Shown: piece after piece, positions 4,956 to 8,683 of the stretch | How positions within the stretch are numbered: position 1 is the stretch's first letter | Layout of the letters: every line of letters starts with the position of its first letter | Assembly (NCBI RefSeq): GCF_964283195.1 | Contig: NZ_CAXYLH010000026.1 | Reading direction: 5' to 3' (one strand) | Source: Paratractidigestivibacter sp003150175 | GTDB lineage: Bacteria > Actinomycetota > Coriobacteriia > Coriobacteriales > Atopobiaceae | Length of the DNA: 8,683 nucleotides | The notes under the pieces: model-generated | Seen by the model: the letters and a program-made list of their open reading frames with translations, nothing else | Databases searched by the model: none | Told to the model about the DNA's origin: nothing | Position numbers and translations under genes: made by a program

Positions 4956-6602
4956 CTACGCGAGCTTCTGCGCAAGGAGCTGTTTGAACAGTTTCGGGTT
5001 GCCGGAGCCCTTGGCGGCCTTCATGCACTGGCCGACGAGGTAGCCGATGACCTTTTTGTTGCCGTCGCGGTACTGCTGGGCCTGGTCGGTGCAGCGGGCG
5101 AGCACCTCGTCGACGATGGGCTCGAGCGCCGCGGTGTCCGTGACCTGGCGCATGCCGCGCTCGTCGACGACCTTCTCGGGGTCCTTGTCGGTCCCGTTGA
5201 CCTCGTCGAGCACCTCGCGCGCCTGCGCGAACGTGATCGCATCGGCCGCGAGCAGCGCGCCGATGCAGCGGACCTGCGCCGGAGTGAGCGCGTCGTAGCT
5301 GGGCGCGAGGTTGACCATGACGTTGGCGATAGTCGGCACAGCCTTCTTGTCCGCACCCTCCACGGCCTGCTCGAAGAAGTCGGCAACCGCGGGCTCGCCC
5401 GCGAGCTGCTCGGCGTCGGCCGGCTTCAGGCCGAAGTCGCGCTCGAAGCGGTCGCGCTTGGCATCCGGCAGCTCGGGGATCTGCTTGCGGCAGCCCTCGA
5501 TGAAGTCATCGGTGAGGTCAAACGGCGCGAGGTCGGGGTCCGGGAAGAGGCGGTAGTCGTCGGCGGTCTCCTTGACGCGCATGACGACGGTGCGCTTGCG
5601 CGAGGGCTCCCAGTGGCGGGTCTCCTGGTAGATGATGCCGCCCTCCTCGAGCACCTCGGCCTGGCGGCAAATCTCGTAGGCGAGACCGTCGTGGAGACTC
5701 TTGAAGGAGTTGAGGTTCTTGAGCTCGGTCTTGGTCCCGAGCTTGGTGGAGCCGCGGCGGCGCAGACTGACGTTACCGTCGCAGCGCATCGAGCCCTTCT
5801 CCATGGAGCAGTCGGAGATCCCCAGCGTCACGAAGATGTGGCGGAGCTTCTCCATAAAGAGGCGCGCCTCCTCGGGCGTGCGCAGGTCGGGCTCGGTCAC
5901 GAGCTCGATCAGAGGCGTGCCGCAGCGGTTGTAGTCCACGAGCGACTCGGCCGCGCCGCCGATGCGGCCCTCCTCGCCGCCGACGTGCACCATCTTTGCC
6001 GCGTCCTCCTCCATGTGGATGCGCAGGATGCGGATGGGCACCGTGTAGGAGCCATCGGCGCGTCGCTCGGGCATCTGCATGTTGGAGGCGTCGTAGCTGG
6101 CCAGGTGCCCGGCGCGCTGATTGCCCTCGCGCATCTGCGCCGTCATCGCGGTCGAGAGACCCTCGGCGCCCGCCGACGCCGACGCGAGGCTCTCGGCCTC
6201 GGCCGCGCCGAACGCGCAGTCGGGGCGCTCGGCGGCGCCCTGGCCGGTCACGTCGAGGTCGAGGTGGCCGTACATGGCGAAGGCGACCGGGCCCTGGGTG
6301 GTCTGGAAGTTCTTGGCCATATCGGGGTAGAAGTAGTGCTTGCGGTAGAACATCGAATGCTTCTGGATCTCGCAGTTGGTGGCGAGGCCGGCCTTGACGA
6401 TGCTCTCGATGGCCTTCTTGTTGGGCACGGGCAGGGCGCCGGGCAGGCCCAGGCACACGGGGCAGACGTTGGCGTTGGGCTCGTCGTCGTGCGAGAGGCG
6501 GCAGTTGCAGAACATCTTCGTCTCGAGCGCGGTGAGCTCGGTGTGGATCTCGAGGCCGATGACGGCCTCCCAGTCCTGGAGTACCTCGGAGAGCTCCTTC
6601 AC
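4956..6602 (-). CDS. gatB: Aspartyl/glutamyl-tRNA amidotransferase subunit B
   Basis: GatB (548 aa) binds mischarged Glu-tRNA(Gln) or Asp-tRNA(Asn), phosphorylates the misattached amino acid with ATP and accepts ammonia from GatA. Family signatures are clear: WEAVIGLEIHTEL (11-23), zinc-binding cysteines CNC (32-34) and CPVC (47-50), MFYRKHYFYPDMAKNFQ (84-100), RIHMEEDAAK (194-203), SLVDYNRCGTPLIELVTEPD (220-239), GTKTELKNLNSF (289-300) and the YqeY-like tail domain with IGYLVGQCMKA (519-529). Typical GatB is about 475-500 aa. The surplus is a ~60-aa Ala/Glu/Ser-rich stretch at roughly 120-185, inserted where other GatBs have a short strand turn. The start is GTG at 6602, which shares one base with the gatA stop (TAGTG), with GGGGGGTGA upstream. 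The terminator follows 29 bp after the stop. Confidence 0.97.
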   Translation of the reverse strand: MKELSEVLQDWEAVIGLEIHTELTALETKMFCNCRLSHDDEPNANVCPVCLGLPGALPVPNKKAIESIVKAGLATNCEIQKHSMFYRKHYFYPDMAKNFQTTQGPVAFAMYGHLDLDVTGQGAAERPDCAFGAAEAESLASASAGAEGLSTAMTAQMREGNQRAGHLASYDASNMQMPERRADGSYTVPIRILRIHMEEDAAKMVHVGGEEGRIGGAAESLVDYNRCGTPLIELVTEPDLRTPEEARLFMEKLRHIFVTLGISDCSMEKGSMRCDGNVSLRRRGSTKLGTKTELKNLNSFKSLHDGLAYEICRQAEVLEEGGIIYQETRHWEPSRKRTVVMRVKETADDYRLFPDPDLAPFDLTDDFIEGCRKQIPELPDAKRDRFERDFGLKPADAEQLAGEPAVADFFEQAVEGADKKAVPTIANVMVNLAPSYDALTPAQVRCIGALLAADAITFAQAREVLDEVNGTDKDPEKVVDERGMRQVTDTAALEPIVDEVLARCTDQAQQYRDGNKKVIGYLVGQCMKAAKGSGNPKLFKQLLAQKLA

Positions 6603-8119
6603 TAGAGCTCACCCCCCTTCCCGGCGAGGCCGGGCGCGACGGCGAGGGCCGGCGCACCGGTGGCGGAATCGGCGAAACCGCGCTCGAGCGCGCGGGCGAA
6701 CGTGAGGAGCTGGCGGTCCTTGAACGCAGGGCCGACGAGCTGGGCAGAGACGGGCAGGTGGGTGTCCGCGCCGAGGCCCAGCGGGACCGAGACGCCGCCG
6801 TTGCCGCAGATGTTGATGCTAATGGTGTACAGGTCCGAGAGGTACATCTGCGTCGGGTCGCTGATCTCGCCGAACTTGAACGCGGTGCGCGGGGAGGCGG
6901 GCATGAGGATCGTGTCGACCTTCTGGTAGGCGCGGCCGTAGTCCTGCGTGATCAGCGTGCGCGCCTTCTGCGCGGCGTAGTAGTACTTGTCGTAGACGCC
7001 GGAGCTGAGCAGGTAGGCGCCGAGCATCTGGCGGCGCTTGGCCTCCGGGCCGAAGCCGTGCGCGCGGGAAAGCGAGCTCTGCTCGGTGAGGTTGGAGCAG
7101 CCCCTCTCCTGGTAGCCATAGCGGATGCCGTCGAAGCGCGCGAGGTTGGAGAACGCCTCGGCCGGGCCGATGACGTAGTAGGCGGCGATGGCGGCGTCGA
7201 GATGCGGCAGGTCGACCTCAACGAGCTCGGCGCCCTGCTCCTCGAGCTTGCGGGCGGCCGCCTCGACGGCGGAGCGCACCTCGGGCGTGAGGCCATCCGC
7301 CTCCATAAAGGACGGGATGATGCCCACGCGCTTGCCCTCGATGGGGTCCTCGAGATGCTCCATGAAGTCGACGGGGCAGTCCTGGCTCGTGCAGTCGTAG
7401 GGGTCGTGACCACCCGCGACCAGCGCGTTCATGGCAAGCGCGACGTCTGCCACGGTGCGGCCGAAGGGTCCAACCTGGTCGAGCGAGCTGCCGAAGGCGA
7501 CCACGCCGTAGCGGCTGACCGCCCCGTAGGTCGGCTTCATGCCCACGACGCCGCACAGCGAGGCGGGCTGACGGATGGAGCCGCCGGTGTCGGAGCCGAG
7601 CGAGAGCGCGACCTCGCCCGCGGCGACCGCGGCCGCCGAGCCGCCCGAGGAGCCGCCGGGCACGCGCTCGGTGTCCCAGGGGTTGTTCGTGCGGTGGAAG
7701 GCCGAGGTCTCGGTCGAGGAGCCGAACGCGAACTCGTCCATGTTCGCCTTGCCCATGGGCAGGCAGCCGGCGTCGAGCATGCGCTGGACGCAGGTGGCGG
7801 TGTAGACGCTCTCGTAGTTCTCGAGCATGCGGGAGGCGCAGGTCGTGCGCGTGCCCACGAGGTTCATGTTGTCCTTGACGGCCAGGGGCACGCCGGCGAG
7901 CGGCGGCAGGGGCTTGCCGGCTGCGCGGTCGGCGTCCACGCGAGCGGCCGCGCCGAGCGCGAGCTCGGGTGCTACCTGCAGGAACGCCCGGACGTCGCCC
8001 TCGCGCGCCTCGATGGCGGCCAGCGACGCCTGCGCAACCTCGGTGGCACTGAAGTCGCCGGCAGCGACGCCCGCGGCGATCTGCGCGGCGGTGAGCTGAT
8101 CGATGTTCGTAGAGGCCAT
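6602..8119 (-). CDS. gatA: Aspartyl/glutamyl-tRNA amidotransferase subunit A
   Basis: GatA (505 aa) is the amidase-signature glutaminase that releases ammonia from glutamine for transamidation in the GatCAB complex. The Lys-cisSer-Ser triad is intact: Lys82 in AVKDN, Ser157 in PGGSSGGSAAAVA and Ser181 in DTGGSIRQPA. Their spacing equals that of the well-studied staphylococcal enzyme (79, 154, 178). Other expected blocks are NMDEFAFGSSTE (126-137), CGVVGMKPTYGAVSRYG (189-205), the family-typical SNLARFDGIRYG (324-335) and GNGGVSVPLG (439-448). The length is slightly above the usual ~480-490 because of a small Gly/Ala-rich tail. The frame is open to 8449, but that part overlaps gatC in another frame. 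The real start is the ATG at 8119, overlapping the gatC stop by one base (TGATG), with GGGGAGGG upstream. Confidence 0.98.
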   Translation of the reverse strand: MASTNIDQLTAAQIAAGVAAGDFSATEVAQASLAAIEAREGDVRAFLQVAPELALGAAARVDADRAAGKPLPPLAGVPLAVKDNMNLVGTRTTCASRMLENYESVYTATCVQRMLDAGCLPMGKANMDEFAFGSSTETSAFHRTNNPWDTERVPGGSSGGSAAAVAAGEVALSLGSDTGGSIRQPASLCGVVGMKPTYGAVSRYGVVAFGSSLDQVGPFGRTVADVALAMNALVAGGHDPYDCTSQDCPVDFMEHLEDPIEGKRVGIIPSFMEADGLTPEVRSAVEAAARKLEEQGAELVEVDLPHLDAAIAAYYVIGPAEAFSNLARFDGIRYGYQERGCSNLTEQSSLSRAHGFGPEAKRRQMLGAYLLSSGVYDKYYYAAQKARTLITQDYGRAYQKVDTILMPASPRTAFKFGEISDPTQMYLSDLYTISINICGNGGVSVPLGLGADTHLPVSAQLVGPAFKDRQLLTFARALERGFADSATGAPALAVAPGLAGKGGEL

Positions 8120-8430
8120 CACTCGCCCTCCCCTTCTCCCAGGATGGACGGCACGCGGAAGTAGCGGTCGCGGGAAGCGCCCGCGTTCTCGAGCGCGACG
8201 TCGAGCGGCAGGTCGCGCGCAGGCTCGCGCTCGTCGTCGCCCATCACGTTCGAGAGGTCGCCGATGGGGTGGAACGTCGGCTCCACGTCGGGCAGGTCGT
8301 ATTGGAGGATGGGCTCGAGGATGCTCACGGCGTCGTTCATGTACGCCGTCATCTGGGCGAGCTCTTCGTCGGTCAGGGCGATCTTCGCGTATTCGGCTAT
8401 GCCGCGCACGTCGTTCTCGCTGAGTGCCAT
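8119..8430 (-). CDS. gatC: Aspartyl/glutamyl-tRNA amidotransferase subunit C
   Basis: GatC (103 aa) is the small subunit that wraps around the GatA-GatB interface and stabilises the complex. The N-terminal half shows the family pattern: VRGIAEYAKIALTDEEL (8-24), then a helix with MTAYMNDAVSILEPI (27-41). The middle PTFHPIGDLSNVMGDDE (51-67) corresponds to the usual 'P...H....N..R.D' linker. The end, ASRDRYFRVPSILGEGEGE (85-103), matches the usual 'FRVP.IL' tail. The ATG at 8430 follows GGAAGGAG by six bases. It is the first gene of the operon, 35 bases downstream of a perfect TATAAT, and it overlaps gatA by one base. Confidence 0.95.
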   Translation of the reverse strand: MALSENDVRGIAEYAKIALTDEELAQMTAYMNDAVSILEPILQYDLPDVEPTFHPIGDLSNVMGDDEREPARDLPLDVALENAGASRDRYFRVPSILGEGEGE

Positions 8431-8465
8431 GGGCGCTCCTTCCGGTCATTGCGCTGAACTCTGTG

Positions 8466-8471
8466 ATTATA
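8466..8471 (-). promoter_or_regulatory. -10 element of the gatCAB promoter
   Basis: A perfect TATAAT on the minus strand lies in otherwise extremely GC-rich DNA, 35 bases before the gatC start codon. It implies a transcript start near 8459 and a short leader of about 28 bases. At the expected distance upstream there is only GCCGCC-like sequence, so no -35 match is visible, and there is no TGn extension. Confidence 0.7.
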
Positions 8472-8629
8472 GGCGGCGCTCGGGCGCGGGCGGCGGGCGG
8501 GCGCGGCAGGCGTTACCGTACGGACTCGAAAAGGGAACGCGGGGCAGGGAGCCGCGGAGAGGGGGCGGGCAGCGCGGGCGTTCTTCTCGCTCGCCGATGG
8601 GCGGGCAGCGCGGGAATCCGGGAGGGTCG
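8472..8629. other. GC-rich gene-free region upstream of gatC, with a 16-bp direct repeat
   Basis: No gene is apparent. GGGCGGGCAGCGCGGG occurs twice, at 8563-8578 and 8599-8614 (36 bp apart). A short palindrome CCGTACGG lies near 8517-8524. The region lies between the gatCAB promoter and the inverted repeat at the window end. The repeats may be regulatory or mere compositional drift. Confidence 0.6.
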
Positions 8630-8683
8630 AGCTACGTCCATAAAGTGGTGTAAATAGCAGTGGCGGGCCAGAGGCCCGCCCCC
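8630..8683. repeat. 54-bp inverted repeat, right copy (runs to window end)
   Basis: This is the exact reverse complement of 21-74, including the GGCGGGCC-AGA-GGCCCGCC hairpin at 8662-8680. It reaches the last base, so its true end is outside the window. By the IS256-like reading of the AT-rich part, the outer edge of the element faces left into this window and the body lies to the right. The two copies would then be the facing outer ends of elements that bracket the window. Confidence 0.9.

Noticed and set aside
4776..6605. 609-aa plus-strand open frame opposite gatB
   Set aside because: It mirrors gatB in a GC-rich genome; the protein is Val/Leu/Gly/Arg/His-rich with no family motif, while gatB on the other strand is unmistakable.
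6758..8164. 468-aa plus-strand open frame opposite gatA
   Set aside because: Same antisense shadow effect; low-complexity translation without motifs, opposite a complete gatA.
6602..8449. Longer 615-aa version of GatA
   Set aside because: The first 110 residues are Arg-rich and overlap gatC out of frame; the ATG at 8119 overlaps the gatC stop and starts at the normal GatA N-terminus.

Overview
The window is GC-rich, tightly packed bacterial DNA. All six genes I can support lie on the minus strand, in three transcription units. The amidotransferase set in gatC-gatA-gatB order, the Tat-type lipoprotein signal and the base composition fit a high-GC Gram-positive. My best guess is a Coriobacteriia member (Collinsella/Olsenella/Atopobium-like). 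That is inference: no rRNA or other taxonomic marker is present.

In transcription order, right to left: (1) gatC-gatA-gatB (8430 to 4956) encodes all three subunits of the tRNA-dependent amidotransferase that makes Gln-tRNA(Gln) and/or Asn-tRNA(Asn). The genes overlap by one base at each junction, have a perfect TATAAT in front, and end at a textbook intrinsic terminator (4878-4926). (2) After a 454-bp gene-free stretch comes a single gene for a YitT-family membrane protein (4390 or 4501 to 3170). It has an unusual Ala/Gln-rich repeated N-terminal extension and a strong downstream hairpin. (3) A three-gene ABC uptake operon follows (3013 to 242): a substrate-binding lipoprotein, a permease and an ATPase of the TrpX-type/ABC_sub_bind class, with a stem-loop between the first two genes.

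The most interesting material is non-coding. Both window ends carry the same 54-bp sequence in inverted orientation (21-74 and 8630-8683), each with a perfect 8-bp hairpin. This may be the edge of an IS256-like or other dispersed element, and it may also be where an assembly broke. Between gatB and the YitT gene lies a four-site array (4581-4798): two copies of a ~20-23 bp motif at 40-bp spacing, then two inverted copies at 40-bp spacing. The two inverted pairs share exactly the same centre of symmetry. A third set, 41-bp tandem repeats (136-241), abuts the stop codon of the ABC ATPase gene. The genes themselves are ordinary families; the repeats are the candidates for something undescribed.
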